Shown: positions 1-6,477, numbered from the stretch's first letter. The stretch: DNA of 26,091 nucleotides from JAKLFA01 sp038222225 (GCA_038222225.1 JBBRHV010000024.1:1-26091), one strand, 5' to 3'. Notes: generated by a model from the letters alone, not told the origin. Numbers and translations are program-made.

Positions 1-111
1 AGAAGGATCTTTGAATACGTGGAGATGTTTTACAATCGCAAGCGGGCTCACTCAACGCTTGGTTATATGAGCCCATTCGAGTACGAAAGACAGGCGGTCT
101 GTCTTAACTAA
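1..111 (+). CDS. IS3-family transposase (OrfB, integrase core), C-terminal end only
   Basis: The first reading frame is open from base 1 to a TAA at 109-111 and encodes the last 36 residues of a DDE integrase-type transposase. It shows the family's typical tail: an Asp/Glu-helix end, then FYNRKRAHSTLGYMSPFEYE, which is diagnostic of IS3-group OrfB proteins. The protein would bind IS ends and catalyse transposition by a circular intermediate. The front of the gene lies outside the window, so its completeness cannot be judged. The stop is followed within about 25 bases by the IS terminal repeat, which is the usual compact IS3 layout. Confidence 0.9.
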   Translation, partial: RRIFEYVEMFYNRKRAHSTLGYMSPFEYERQAVCLN

Positions 112-136
112 ACGTCCACTGGATTGGGGAAGGTCA
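1..136 (+). mobile_element. IS3-family insertion sequence, right end
   Basis: After the transposase stop, the bases up to 136 read on the reverse strand as TGACCTTCCCCAATCCAGTG and continue with GACG. This matches the IS3-type terminal inverted repeat (TG start, C-rich block, GTGGAC). The element boundary is therefore placed at 136. The left end and the target duplication lie outside the window. Confidence 0.75.
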
Positions 137-515
137 AGGGGATACTCATCCGGCAATATGGGAGTTAAAAAAGCCGGGACAATGCAAAACAGCTTTTGAG
201 CAAGCGTATATCTATGGAGTAACATTTGCCCTAATGCTTCGCGGTGAGGGGGGTGAATTGTGGTATAGAAATATGGGATTTGGCGGGACATTAAATAAAA
301 ATAAATCTGTTACTATTGATATAATTATTATGATAACCGGAGACAGAGAAAAAGAACTATTAAGTCATCTCGATGAGTTTAATGATCCGTTAAACTTGCG
401 AGATGAAAATATTATTTTGCGGCCATACGTTGCTTATTATGAGTGGGATAAATTAAAGGGAAAAGTGAATATACAAAAACACATGGACTTACGTAAACAT
501 TTAAAAAACAAATGA
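137..515 (+). pseudogene. 5'-truncated gene cut by the IS; PD-(D/E)XK nuclease-like remnant
   Basis: The frame ending with TGA at 513-515 stays open upstream to the IS boundary, with no good start before it, so the coding region was probably longer and lost its front to the IS. An internal ATG at 234 has no convincing ribosome site. The residues just after the IS junction include WELKKPG and then AFEQAYIYG. An E-x-K followed by a Q-x-x-x-Y helix is what the second half of a PD-(D/E)XK nuclease core looks like; the family name is an inference from this motif only. The remainder is a predicted alpha/beta segment with a hydrophobic strand (IDIIIMI) and a Lys-rich end. Its stop overlaps the ATG of the next gene (ATGA, 512-515), so the two were translationally coupled. 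It could also be an unrelated unknown protein. Confidence 0.5.
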
Positions 516-1843
516 AATTAACCATACACCGCGGCACACATCAAATCGGCGGCACATGCATTGAGCTTTGCTCAGGCAAGACCCGTATTCTTCTTGATTA
601 CGGGATGCCGCTTTCCGCTGTCGATGGCAAACAGTTTAACGAATTATCGATGGGGGAGAAAACAACAGCCGGCCTTATTCAAGAGGGCGTCTTATTTAAC
701 ATCCCCTGGTTATATAAGAGTCATGAGCCGCAGACCAGCGGCATTTTGATATCCCACTCCCATAAAGATCATTATGGTTTGCTTAACTACGCGCATCCCG
801 ATATCCCGGTATATGTCAGCGAGGGCGCTCTCAAGCTGATTCACATGCTTAATGTTTTTACTCATAAACGAAGCCATGTCAGCATTCAGAAACCTTGCAT
901 AGTAAAGCACAAAGAGAGTTTTGATATTGGGGATTTTCGGGTGACTCCGTATTTAGTTGACCATGCCGGGTTTGATGCCATGTCTTTTCTGATCGAAGAA
1001 AAATCAACAGGCAAGCGTTTGTTCTATTCAGGCGATTTTCGAGCCAGTGGGTGGAAAAGAGCCCTGTTTGACCGTTTTATTAAGGATTCGCCGAAGAATA
1101 TAGACTGTCTGCTTATGGAAGGCACTATGATCGAGCGGCAGGGTGGTGCGTTTGAAGATGAGCTGGCTGTTTTGAATGGCGTGGAAGGTGTGCTGAAAAA
1201 GACAGAAAAGAACGTTGTCCTTGCCTATTGCTCAGGCCAGAATATAGATCGCATCGTATCATTTTATAAGGCGGCTCGGCGTGCCAAGGCCATGCTTGTT
1301 ATTGATCCGTATATCGCAACGGTCCTGCATGTTTTAAAGAATGAACACAACAAGATTCCGCAGTTGGACTGGGATAGTATCCGGGTGCTGACCGGTAATT
1401 ATTACGGCCGGGGGGATATTTACATCAATAAAATCATTAGATCTGATTTCAAGTATCTGACTTTTGATATCGGTAAGCACAAAATCAAGGCAGGGGATAT
1501 CGGCCAAGAAAAAGCTCTTGTTGTCATGCGTGATTCCATGATCCCGTTGGCGGAGAAGATTCCGAATGTCCAAGGCGCAACGCTGATTTATTCGCAATGG
1601 GAAGGTTATATTCGGGACAGAAAGAAGGCGAGCGTTTTTTGGGATTTTGTTCAGGCGAATGATCTGAAGCTTGAACATATTCACACCAGTGGGCACGCGA
1701 CTGTAAGCATATTAAAACAATTGACGCAGGCCCTTAAGCCCAAGCGCATTATTCCGATCCATACAGAGTGGCCGGAGAAATTTAAAGAGCATTTCGGCAA
1801 GAGTGTAATGACTGCTGAAGACGGCCAGCTGATTGAGATATAG
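512..1843 (+). CDS. MBL-fold / beta-CASP family metallo-hydrolase (RNase J / CPSF73-like nuclease)
   Basis: This 443-residue protein carries the metallo-beta-lactamase motif HSHKDH (residues 82-87), a second metal His in VDHAG (151) and the metal-bridging Asp in YSGDFR (175). A long insert follows (about 200-385). Late motifs are HTSGHA (391-395) and IPIHTE (His 417), the arrangement of beta-CASP nucleases that cut or trim RNA or DNA with two zinc ions. It has no signal peptide, so it should act in the cytoplasm. It differs from housekeeping RNase J, which is longer (about 550 residues) and has a different N-terminus, so it is more likely an accessory enzyme. Its ATG overlaps the stop of the truncated nuclease-like gene, which suggests the pair made one complex or system before the IS insertion. 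Whether it is still expressed from an upstream or IS-borne promoter cannot be seen. Confidence 0.85.
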   Translation: MKLTIHRGTHQIGGTCIELCSGKTRILLDYGMPLSAVDGKQFNELSMGEKTTAGLIQEGVLFNIPWLYKSHEPQTSGILISHSHKDHYGLLNYAHPDIPVYVSEGALKLIHMLNVFTHKRSHVSIQKPCIVKHKESFDIGDFRVTPYLVDHAGFDAMSFLIEEKSTGKRLFYSGDFRASGWKRALFDRFIKDSPKNIDCLLMEGTMIERQGGAFEDELAVLNGVEGVLKKTEKNVVLAYCSGQNIDRIVSFYKAARRAKAMLVIDPYIATVLHVLKNEHNKIPQLDWDSIRVLTGNYYGRGDIYINKIIRSDFKYLTFDIGKHKIKAGDIGQEKALVVMRDSMIPLAEKIPNVQGATLIYSQWEGYIRDRKKASVFWDFVQANDLKLEHIHTSGHATVSILKQLTQALKPKRIIPIHTEWPEKFKEHFGKSVMTAEDGQLIEI

Positions 1844-1992
1844 ATAAACGTGCCCGACGCTTTTTGGAGAACAGGGAGCGCATAACTAGGTATTTCTCCT
1901 TATAGACAGGATGTCGATTAAGAAGTACCATAATTATACATTCAAGAGTAGTCCCGAGTTGAAGGGGGAACCCGGACTTTAAAAAAGTAAAA

Positions 1993-2035
1993 CCTTCGTT
2001 TGACGTGAGTACGTCTGAGCGAGGGATTTTTTATT
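1993..2035 (+). terminator. Terminator-like hairpin just before the HAD gene
   Basis: CCTTCG at 1993-1998 pairs with CGAGGG at 2020-2025, and GACGT pairs with ACGTC around a GAGT loop, with a bulge between the stems. ATTTTTTATTT follows. The position only 12 bases before the HAD start is odd and suggests either termination of the upstream transcript or an attenuator in the HAD leader. A weaker hairpin (AGTCC with GGACT) lies upstream at about 1952-1979. Confidence 0.5.
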
Positions 2036-2046
2036 TAAGGATAAAA

Positions 2047-2472
2047 ATGAAAGTTATTTTCTTAGATTTTGATGGCGTTATTACGACGGAATGGTCGAGC
2101 TTTAAGATCGAACACGAGAAGATAAAGCTGTTAAATAGATTAATTGAAGAAACTGGCGCTAAGGTTGTTGTCAGCTCTGCTTGGCGGTATCGAGATGGTG
2201 ATCCAGTAAAATCTCTACAGGAACAGTTGGAGGGGCATGGTTTTAAGGGCGAGGTGATTAGCATTACAAATTTGAACTGGGAAGATCGAGGCAAAGAGAT
2301 TGACGATTGGGTTAGAGAGCATGATATAGAGAGCTATGTTGTGATCGATGATGATGTAGCCGATATTGTAGGATATAAATGTGCAGATTTCTTGATAAAG
2401 ACAAATATGCAAGAGGGATTGACTGATGATGTTGTGGAAGTGGCTAAAGCATTGTTAAAGGGAGGGAGATGA
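2047..2472 (+). CDS. HAD-like hydrolase, 'Swiss Army Knife' RNA-repair HAD type
   Basis: This 141-residue protein starts with the HAD motif I, MKVIFLDFDGV (catalytic D7 and D9). It has a motif II Ser in VVSSAWR (43-44), RGKEI near 81-85 as the likely motif III Lys, and an acidic motif IV VVIDDD (99-103). The short cap-less layout with the SAWR signature is that of the HAD domain found in RNA-repair proteins (HAD_SAK family), a phosphatase acting on a phosphorylated nucleic-acid end or small substrate. I use the ATG at 2047 because AAGGA sits at 2037-2041. A GTG at 2005 would extend the frame but lies inside the hairpin. The stop overlaps the ATG of the secreted-protein gene (ATGA, 2469-2472). 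No nucleic-acid ligase partner is visible nearby, so the substrate is open. Confidence 0.75.
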   Translation: MKVIFLDFDGVITTEWSSFKIEHEKIKLLNRLIEETGAKVVVSSAWRYRDGDPVKSLQEQLEGHGFKGEVISITNLNWEDRGKEIDDWVREHDIESYVVIDDDVADIVGYKCADFLIKTNMQEGLTDDVVEVAKALLKGGR

Positions 2473-2930
2473 AAAAGATATTTATAGGGATATTGCTGTG
2501 TTTACTTTCTGTTTCAGTAATGGCAGCTCCATCTTCAAAGCAGGCTTCTATTAAGAGCAGCGCTGGCATGTGGGATGGGCTCTCATTTGAGGAAAAGGTT
2601 AAAGCTGTTGAAAGTGTCATTGGGATCTTCGCGGAAAAAGGCGTAATTATTCATAAGGATCCGCGGTTTTATGCAGAGGAAGTTGAGTCAATTCGGATTG
2701 AAGAGCCGGAACAGTTTATCAAGCCCATAGGTGTTCTTTTAAGGACGTTGTTCGTTATGTACCGGGACTTTGATGATGGCCGGGACCCTGATGATGTTAT
2801 TCGCGAGGATCTTGGAGAAGAGCTGTATCAGGATTATGTTGTGAGCGGAAAAGCAGACGCGCAGGAAGAATATTATCAGGAGTGGAAGGTGTCCAGCGCT
2901 CCAAATGAGAATGTCCTGCAGTCAAAATAG
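2469..2930 (+). CDS. Small secreted protein of unknown function
   Basis: This 153-residue product begins with a clear signal peptide (MKK, then a hydrophobic stretch to VMA with cleavage expected after about residue 19). It lacks a lipobox Cys, so it is probably periplasmic or released. The mature part is acidic and helical, with no family I recognise. GGAGGGAG precedes the start, and the ATG overlaps the end of the HAD gene, so the two are co-translated. Residues 34-117 match a decayed copy at 3954-4206 base for base in register, which makes this the intact member of a duplicated family. The 3' end may be frameshifted: another frame continues after it (see 2909-3007). Confidence 0.6.
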   Translation: MKKIFIGILLCLLSVSVMAAPSSKQASIKSSAGMWDGLSFEEKVKAVESVIGIFAEKGVIIHKDPRFYAEEVESIRIEEPEQFIKPIGVLLRTLFVMYRDFDDGRDPDDVIREDLGEELYQDYVVSGKADAQEEYYQEWKVSSAPNENVLQSK

Positions 2931-3007
2931 TCCTTGAACCGGATAATGAAGAAATGAAACAGGAGCTGATCAATATTGAAAGGGCATTGAAGGGGGAACA
3001 ATTTTGA
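2909..3007 (+). pseudogene. Possible frameshifted tail of the secreted-protein gene
   Basis: A second frame is open from 2909 to a TGA at 3005-3007 and reads VKIVLEPDNEEMKQELINIE followed by RALKGEQF. This looks like a real protein end (charged, helical) but has no ribosome site or start of its own. It overlaps the last 22 bases of the preceding gene in another frame. The simplest reading is a one- or two-base frameshift near 2910 that shortened the secreted protein. A chance open frame is not excluded. Confidence 0.3.
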
Positions 3008-3113
3008 AGGCTTTTTTGAAATATTGACACGTGAAGATCGAACTAGCGGTGTTTAGCGAGGAAGACATTCTCGTTGGAATAGGCTGGGAGAGAGCAGAAA
3101 AGGGGTTGTGGCG

Positions 3114-3893
3114 ATGAGGAAAAAAGAACATAAACAGTTAGACATGGCAGAGGAGCTTTTTATAAAGCCGAATCTGACCTTAAAAAATCTTATAGTTCTA
3201 AGATCTAAGCAAGATTATGAAAATAATTTAAAACAATCAATCCCGCCAAACAAAAAAGCTAAGGCCGATTTAATGTTAAATGCTATGTGGCATCTGATCA
3301 GGGTTTATTATTCTGAATGGGAAAAGAACGGCGGGGATTTTCCATATAAAGAGTGGGATTCTTTGTATATATTGATGAAGAGGTATTCAACTCTTAGATA
3401 TGTCGCTGTTCAAATAAGCTATCTAGCCAGTAGCGCGGCTTATTTTTGTAAGGAAACTGGAAATTATTCAATTGCCGTTAAGTTTTATGAAATATCGCTC
3501 TTGAATCCTCCTCACGATCCTGTAATGCATTTTTATCGGCTTAATAATTATGGTTTTTGTTTAAATTTTTTAAAGAGATTCGCTGCTGCTGAGGTTGTTT
3601 TAAGAAGGGCTGATAGCTTGCAAATTCCCCGTTCGGAGAAATGCATTTTTAATATTTTGTGGAAGGATCTCGGTGTCAGCCTCGAACATCAGGGACGCTA
3701 TGAAGAGGCTGCTGAATATTATTTAAAAGCGGCATGCCGGACAGGAAGAAGATATGGAGCGGTCAAACATTTAGATAGGTTGCTGCAGCGCGTACCATCG
3801 ATTAAAAAAATACCAGAGATAGAGGCTTGGGGGCTTAAGTTTAGAAAGAACGTGTTTGAACAGTATATGTTTGGTTTTGAAATAAAAAGTTAA
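3114..3893 (+). CDS. TPR-like helical repeat protein, unknown function
   Basis: This 259-residue cytoplasmic-looking protein has no signal peptide or membrane segment. Its middle and C-terminal part contains TPR-type helix pairs: AAYFCKETGNYSIAVKFYEI (about residue 107 on), a second pair around NNYGFCLNFLKRFAAAEVVL, and a third, LGVSLEHQGRYEEAAEYYLK. Each has the small-residue/aromatic pattern of TPRs (G-Y, A-x-x-x-Y). Such repeats mediate protein binding. The N-terminal 90 residues resemble nothing I know. The ATG at 3114 is preferred over a GTG at 3108 because AAAAGGGG ends eight bases before it. The AT-rich codon choice resembles the other island genes. It sits between the intact and decayed copies of the secreted-protein gene. 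Confidence 0.55.
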   Translation: MRKKEHKQLDMAEELFIKPNLTLKNLIVLRSKQDYENNLKQSIPPNKKAKADLMLNAMWHLIRVYYSEWEKNGGDFPYKEWDSLYILMKRYSTLRYVAVQISYLASSAAYFCKETGNYSIAVKFYEISLLNPPHDPVMHFYRLNNYGFCLNFLKRFAAAEVVLRRADSLQIPRSEKCIFNILWKDLGVSLEHQGRYEEAAEYYLKAACRTGRRYGAVKHLDRLLQRVPSIKKIPEIEAWGLKFRKNVFEQYMFGFEIKS

Positions 3894-3953
3894 TTTAAAA
3901 CGAATTCTTATATTAGAGGATAAGCATTCATTACGTAAATATCTATTTGAATT

Positions 3954-4206
3954 ATGTGGGATAGGTTGTCATTGGGGGGAAAGGTTAAGGCAGTTTTAAG
4001 TGTAATTAAGATTTTTGCGGAAAAAGGAATAATTATTCATAAAGGTTCGTAGTTTTATGTTGAGGAAGTTGAAGCGATTCGGATCGAAGAGCTTGAATAA
4101 TTTATAAAGCCCACAGGTGTTCTTTTAAGGACGTTGTTTGGTATGTGCCCAGGTTTTGATGACGGCCAGGATCCTGATGATGTTATTAGGGAGGACTTGG
4201 GAGAAG
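3954..4206 (+). pseudogene. Decayed paralogue of the secreted-protein gene at 2469
   Basis: These 253 bases align without a gap to 2568-2820. The shared reading frame is kept but carries a TAG (after residues IIIHKGS) and a TAA (after IEELE), so no full protein can be made. Long identical runs remain, for example GTGTTCTTTTAAGGACGTTG. The signal-peptide part is missing: the sequence before 3954 does not match. This is direct evidence of a local duplication that spans or flanks the TPR gene, followed by decay. Confidence 0.85.
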
Positions 4207-4530
4207 TATGGAAGTTGTGTTGGCTGGGATTATATTTTTATGAAAAATTAGAGGTTCTAACCTAATTTTAAAATTTTTTCAAAGTCACTTTTTCTTTCAA
4301 AAATTTTCATAATATTTTTTTGAGCTGCACTTTATTTTAGTTATATATAATGCTGGTTTTGCTTTCTTGAAATCCGAGATAAAAAATAGTTATGTTGTTT
4401 GGGTGTGTTATATGTGATGGTATATATGGGGTTAACGGATTTTATTTGGCGGGACTCTTTTTAATTTAGGAAAAAGAATGCTTTAATTTTGGGTTCCTAA
4501 ATTAGATGGTTTATAATGGCAAACAGACTA
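4207..4530. other. AT-rich gene-free stretch
   Basis: This strongly AT-rich stretch has no open frame with a start and ribosome site, and I see no tRNA or stable RNA hairpin. It separates the decayed paralogue from the HicAB unit and has the look of degraded sequence. Confidence 0.5.
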
Positions 4531-4565
4531 AACAGGTTCTAACATCGTCTATCCAGCGACCCCAG
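4531..4565 (+). repeat. 35-base repeat, copy A (upstream of hicAB)
   Basis: This copy begins AACAGGTTCTAACATC and ends with CCAGCGACCCCAG. It matches copy B at 5217-5251 at 29 of 35 positions with no gap; the last 13 bases are identical. Both copies are followed within 2-6 bases by an intrinsic terminator. The two copies bracket the hicAB module exactly. Confidence 0.75.
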
Positions 4566-4571
4566 TTTTAT

Positions 4572-4613
4572 AACCCTTTATAAGGTTTCTGATATCCTTA
4601 TAAAGGGTTTTTG
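4572..4613 (+). terminator. Intrinsic terminator before hicA
   Basis: The perfect 14-base inverted repeat AACCCTTTATAAGG (4572-4585) and CCTTATAAAGGGTT (4596-4609) has a 10-base loop and a run of T. No intact gene lies just upstream, so it insulates hicAB or marks the end of a lost gene. The loop contains TGATATC, which resembles the operator half-sites below. Confidence 0.8.
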
Positions 4614-4614
4614 T

Positions 4615-4643
4615 TTGACATTATGATATCAAAATGATATCAT
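4615..4643 (+). promoter_or_regulatory. hicA promoter with double TGATATCA operator
   Basis: TTGACA (4615-4620), a 17-base spacer and TATCAT (4638-4643) make a near-consensus promoter. Two copies of the palindrome TGATATCA, at 4624-4631 and 4635-4642, lie 11 bases apart, about one helical turn. They cover the spacer and the -10 box. This is the expected binding site for the ribbon-helix-helix HicB repressor. The start point would fall at or next to the GTG at 4650. Confidence 0.75.
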
Positions 4644-4649
4644 TTAGTT

Positions 4650-4847
4650 GTGCCTAGAAAGATAAGACAGTTGATTGCTGATTTGAAAAAGGCCGGCTTT
4701 CAAGACCGGGGAGGGAAAGGAAGCCATCGAAATTTCATCCATCCGGATTGTTCTTATCCGGTTGTGATTTCCGGTAATCCTGGGCACGATGCCTTGCCAT
4801 ATCAGGAAAAGACCGTTAAGCTGGCCCTCAGGGAGGTGAAAAAATGA
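4650..4847 (+). CDS. hicA: HicA family toxin (mRNA interferase)
   Basis: This 65-residue protein starts MPRKIRQLIADLKKAGF and carries the HicA signature GGKGSHRNF with the catalytic His at 26. It ends in the usual VKLALREVKK helix. HicA folds as a double-stranded-RNA-binding-like domain and cuts mRNA in the cytoplasm, stopping growth until HicB neutralises it. Translation should start at GTG 4650; there is no ribosome site, and the -10 box lies only six bases upstream, so the mRNA is probably leaderless. The end overlaps hicB (ATGA, 4844-4847). Full family length and an intact His suggest an active toxin. Confidence 0.9.
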   Translation: MPRKIRQLIADLKKAGFQDRGGKGSHRNFIHPDCSYPVVISGNPGHDALPYQEKTVKLALREVKK

Positions 4848-5191
4848 TTCGAAAAATTTCAGATAATTATTTAAGAGTTGTTGAATGGTCTGAAGAAGAC
4901 CAATGTTATGTTGGTACCGCTCCGGGACTGATTTTGGGTGGTGTACATGGAAAAAATGAGGAAAAGGTTTTTAAGGAATTATGTGTTGTTGTTGAAGAGG
5001 CAATTGCGGCTCTTAGTAAGGAGGGGAAGCCCTTGCCTCCTGGAACTGCTGACAAGGACTATTCAGGCAAGATAGCCTTAAGAATTTCTTCAAGTCTTCA
5101 TAAAAAAATTGCGATTAAAGCCCGTCAAAACGGGGAAAGCGTTAATAAATTTATCGAAAGACAGATTGAGGATAAGCTGAGGTTGAATTAA
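4844..5191 (+). CDS. hicB: HicB family antitoxin / repressor with ribbon-helix-helix domain
   Basis: This 115-residue protein has an N-terminal degenerate RNase-H-like HicB fold (about 1-70: WSEEDQCYVGTAPGL, then a Gly-rich turn and VVEEAIAALSKEGKPLPPG). A C-terminal ribbon-helix-helix DNA-binding domain follows (about 76-110: KIALRISSSLHKKIAIKARQ, then SVNKFIERQI). HicB binds and blocks HicA and represses the operon; the double palindrome upstream is its probable target. It is co-translated with hicA by a 4-base overlap. The gene is followed at once by repeat copy B and a terminator. Confidence 0.9.
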   Translation: MIRKISDNYLRVVEWSEEDQCYVGTAPGLILGGVHGKNEEKVFKELCVVVEEAIAALSKEGKPLPPGTADKDYSGKIALRISSSLHKKIAIKARQNGESVNKFIERQIEDKLRLN

Positions 5192-5216
5192 GCAGTTAAA
5201 GTTTCAAGCTTTATCA

Positions 5217-5251
5217 AACAAGTTCTAATGTCCTCCACCCAGCGACCCCAG
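5217..5251 (+). repeat. 35-base repeat, copy B (downstream of hicAB)
   Basis: This copy begins AACAAGTTCTAATGTC and ends with CCAGCGACCCCAG. It is 29/35 identical to copy A and lies 25 bases after the hicB stop, directly before a terminator, as copy A does. Confidence 0.75.
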
Positions 5252-5253
5252 AT

Positions 5254-5285
5254 AAAAAAATACCCCCTTTTGGGGGTATTTTTTT
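5254..5285 (+). terminator. Intrinsic terminator after hicAB (bidirectional)
   Basis: A perfect inverted repeat has an A7-TACCCCC arm (5254-5267), a TTTT loop and a GGGGGTA-T7 arm to 5285. The A-run on one side and the T-run on the other allow termination in both directions. Confidence 0.9.
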
Positions 5286-5289
5286 ATGT

Positions 5290-5456
5290 GAAGATGGTTG
5301 GCCCAATCGAATCAGCAAGGTTTGCAGTTTGCCGGCGACTGAGGACGCAATGTCCGAAGGAGTGCCGGATCGTCCTCGATCCGGCCGACTGACCCTGTGC
5401 CGACAGGCGCAGAGAGGGAGTGGCGAAGCCTCCGTGGTTCGGCCCACCCCATTTTT
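5290..5456. other. GC-rich, hairpin-dense non-coding stretch
   Basis: This stretch is clearly richer in G and C than its AT-rich surroundings. It contains consecutive hairpins: GGAC(gcaat)GTCC at 5343-5355, CCGGATCG(tcct)CGATCCGG at 5365-5384 and CTGTGCC(gaca)GGCGCAG at 5395-5412. A weaker GGC/GCC hairpin lies near 5420-5435, and the stretch ends in CCACCCCATTTTT. No tRNA cloverleaf fits. A 77-residue frame on the minus strand has no ribosome site and low-quality composition. It may be a structured RNA or a remnant of a mobile element. Confidence 0.45.
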
Positions 5457-5510
5457 ACTAGCTTTTAAGGGTTTTCTATGTGCTGGTGGGGCGGATATAT
5501 AATAATGCTC

Positions 5511-5568
5511 TTGACGTAGTATAAAGTTTGTTATATAGTTATGGAGTTATGAGTCAAAACTATATAAT
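5511..5568 (+). promoter_or_regulatory. fic promoter and inverted-repeat operator
   Basis: TTGACG (5511-5516), 17 bases and TATAGT (5534-5539) form a strong promoter. A perfect 10-base inverted repeat, TTATATAGTT (5531-5540) and AACTATATAA (5559-5568), overlaps the -10 box and the start codon. The downstream protein has an HTH domain, so self-repression at this site is likely. Confidence 0.65.
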
Positions 5569-6469
5569 ACAATTGAAGCAGATTTTGGCTTCAGAATCAA
5601 TTCCACAACAGGAATTAGCCAAGCGGTTAGGAGTGTCTTTTGCTGCCTTAAATCGATGGCTGAATGGGCATGCCGTTCCTCATAAAAGAAGACTCGAGCA
5701 GATTAGTCGACTATACAGGGAAATCCATGGCTATGCTAAGATTACAAGAGATAAGATCAGCCAGATAGTAAGGGATACGAAGCAATTTAAAAATAAGAAG
5801 ATTTGGGCAGCAATAGCCAAACATCAAGATTTGCAGGATGATTTAGTTCTGGAACATACCTATAATTCAACAACGATTGAAGGGACAACCTTTACAAAGA
5901 AAGAAACGGAAGCGGTTATTTTTGGTAAATTGACCATAAAAGATAAATCTTTAATAGAGCATTTGGATGTGGTGAATTATTCCGTTATTCTGCGCAAAAT
6001 ATTCAAAAAAGAGTTTTCACAAGAAATTACTGTGAACGCCATTAAAGAAATCCATCGGTTACTTATGCAAGGTGTTCGGGAGGATGGAGGGATATATTCT
6101 CAACATCAAAGGGGCATTAGGGGTGTAGATATCATGCTGACACATCCAAAAGATATTACAGAAGAAATGAACCGATTAATTGGAGAATGGAATTCTAAAA
6201 AGCAAAAAAATATACACGAAATTGCAAAATTCCATAGTGATTTCGAGTTGATTCATCCCTTTGGAGATGGGAATGGGCGTGTTGGACGACTGATTATGGT
6301 CTTACAATGTCAAAGTCAGAAATATGCACCTGTTATAATAGAAAATGCAAGAAAAGTTGAATATTATGAAGTTTTGGAATATGCACAACGTAAAACCGAA
6401 TATCCTTTTGTTCAGTTTTTGTTTGAAGAAATGAAGCGGACTTTTAGGGTAATCAGTAAATATTTGTAG
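5549..6469 (+). CDS. Fic-domain protein with N-terminal HTH (XRE-like)
   Basis: The 306 residues begin with a helix-turn-helix (about 16-55: IPQQELAKRLGVSFAALNRW). The inhibitory-helix motif S-T-T-I-E-G follows at 107-112 ([S/T]xxxE[G/N]). The Fic core HPFGDGNGRVGR at 236-247 has an intact catalytic His and the nucleotide-binding GNGR. Fic proteins usually transfer AMP from ATP to a target protein. The inhibitory Glu at 111 places this in the class where the brake helix precedes the core, so activity is probably self-restrained. The DNA-binding head and the inverted repeat over its promoter suggest autoregulation. ATG 5549 is chosen over TTG 5528, which lies upstream of the expected transcript start. 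The gap from -10 to ATG is nine bases, so the leader is almost absent. No separate antitoxin gene is seen. Confidence 0.88.
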   Translation: MSQNYIIQLKQILASESIPQQELAKRLGVSFAALNRWLNGHAVPHKRRLEQISRLYREIHGYAKITRDKISQIVRDTKQFKNKKIWAAIAKHQDLQDDLVLEHTYNSTTIEGTTFTKKETEAVIFGKLTIKDKSLIEHLDVVNYSVILRKIFKKEFSQEITVNAIKEIHRLLMQGVREDGGIYSQHQRGIRGVDIMLTHPKDITEEMNRLIGEWNSKKQKNIHEIAKFHSDFELIHPFGDGNGRVGRLIMVLQCQSQKYAPVIIENARKVEYYEVLEYAQRKTEYPFVQFLFEEMKRTFRVISKYL

Positions 6470-6477
6470 AATCAGGC

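Noticed and set aside
2005..2046. N-terminal extension of the HAD protein from GTG 2005
   Set aside because: It would lie inside the terminator-like hairpin; motif I begins right at ATG 2047, which has AAGGA upstream.
4531..5251. Integron attC sites at the two repeats
   Set aside because: TTCTAAC resembles one core site, but no inverted GTTRRRY partner or attC-type fold is present, and no integrase is seen.
5214..5447. 77-residue minus-strand frame over the GC-rich island and repeat B
   Set aside because: It runs through a perfect terminator, has no ribosome site and an odd composition; it is an artefact of the structured DNA.
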